Origin: CANKHA01 sp035652315
Lineage (GTDB): Bacteria; Pseudomonadota; Alphaproteobacteria; Rhizobiales; Xanthobacteraceae
Length of the DNA stretch: 53,888 nt
Reading direction: 5' to 3'
Assembly (NCBI GenBank): GCA_035652315.1
Contig: DASREA010000046.1
Span: 1-53,888, forward strand
This document shows, in pieces, positions 53,646-53,888 of the stretch. How positions within the stretch are numbered: the first letter of the stretch is position 1; each line of letters starts with the position of its first letter. Under the pieces are notes generated by a model. That model was not told the origin of the DNA and did not search any database. It worked only from the letters and a program-made list of their open reading frames with translations. The position numbers and the translations under genes are program-made.

Positions 53646-53888
53646 CCCGCGGATTGCAGCAGAGTTGCCAACCGCGCGAAGACGGCGTGGTTTTCCGATG
53701 GGACAGCCATGCGCGGGAGCGTCACCACCTCGATCAGGTCGGCGAAGCGGCCGATCGTCGCCGCGGTCTCGTCGAGCGGCGCCGCGCTCCCCGGCGTTTC
53801 GCTGAGGACCACCGCAAGCGTCGTCAGATTTCGCCGCGCCAACACGTTGAGCGCAGTCAGCGTGTGGCTGATTGTGCCCACATAGCTT
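53642..53888 (-). CDS. bioD: Probable dethiobiotin synthase, 3' end only
   Basis: Partial gene: the frame is open through the right edge of the window, so only the last ~81 codons are seen and the start is missing. The beginning of the visible part reads SYVGTISHTLTALNVLARR, a pattern typical of dethiobiotin synthetase, followed by LTTLAVVLSETPGSAAPL and a helical end. BioD closes the ureido ring of dethiobiotin using ATP and CO2, the step before biotin synthase. Other bio genes may lie beyond the edge. Its ATP-binding N-terminus cannot be inspected here. Confidence 0.62.
   Translation of the reverse strand, partial: SYVGTISHTLTALNVLARRNLTTLAVVLSETPGSAAPLDETAATIGRFADLIEVVTLPRMAVPSENHAVFARLATLLQSAG

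Overview
The window looks like chromosome of a high-GC alphaproteobacterium of the order Hyphomicrobiales, near the Bradyrhizobium/Pseudolabrys/Rhodoplanes group. Three things point there: family resemblance of almost every housekeeping gene; Rhizobiales-type traits (NdvB/NdvC-like glucan synthesis proteins, a Pcs-type phosphatidylcholine synthase, an IalB-family protein, tandem TctC-type receptors, a GAAC-N7-GAAC SOS box); and many dispersed palindromic repeats of the kind common in these genomes. No rRNA, CRISPR array, transposase or prophage was seen.

Layout. 1-4.28 kb is an accessory strip. It holds a DUF433/DUF5615 toxin-antitoxin pair, two coupled antitoxin-like genes without an obvious toxin, and a visibly AT-richer three-gene cassette (69-aa protein, zinc-ribbon protein, 383-aa HEPN-like protein). 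After these comes a duplicated, broken 3' end of uvrA, then a DUF4258 toxin-antitoxin pair lying between that fragment and the intact uvrA. 4.28-18.4 kb is core: uvrA and ssb diverge around a perfect SOS box, followed by a DUF4142 protein, marC, gyrA, an Ala/Pro-rich envelope protein, coaD, two cyclophilins, queA and tgt. Palindromic repeats are inserted in frame inside uvrA, directly in front of queA (forming its ribosome-binding site), and across the queA/tgt junction (forming the QueA C-terminus).

18.4-26.8 kb holds an LVIVD beta-propeller protein, two tandem TctC-type binding proteins with matching 3' hairpins, two tiny zinc-ribbon proteins, tRNA-Lys(TTT), an M20 amidohydrolase and an aldehyde dehydrogenase. 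26.8-33.4 kb is a cyclic beta-glucan locus: ndvB-like and ndvC-like genes diverge around a small exported protein, with two membrane-associated proteins of unknown role alongside. 33.5-43.7 kb carries glmU and glmS (UDP-GlcNAc supply), a DUF502 membrane protein, recG, sdhE and mfd. Together with uvrA and ssb, this makes the window rich in DNA repair genes.

43.7-48.5 kb (minus strand) has an oligopeptide-type binding protein, an acyl-CoA-synthetase-like protein lacking the canonical ATP motif, and a protein resembling two receiver domains plus a degenerate GGDEF domain that keeps its I-site. 48.7-53.9 kb has ialB-like, hspQ, a UbiH-type hydroxylase, pcs, terC, a quinone oxidoreductase, and the 3' end of a probable bioD that runs off the window.

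The best candidates for something undescribed are the AT-rich HEPN/zinc-ribbon cassette, the uvrA-tail duplication that brackets a toxin-antitoxin pair, and the in-frame palindromic insert in UvrA. All assignments are by reading the sequence; no database search was run.
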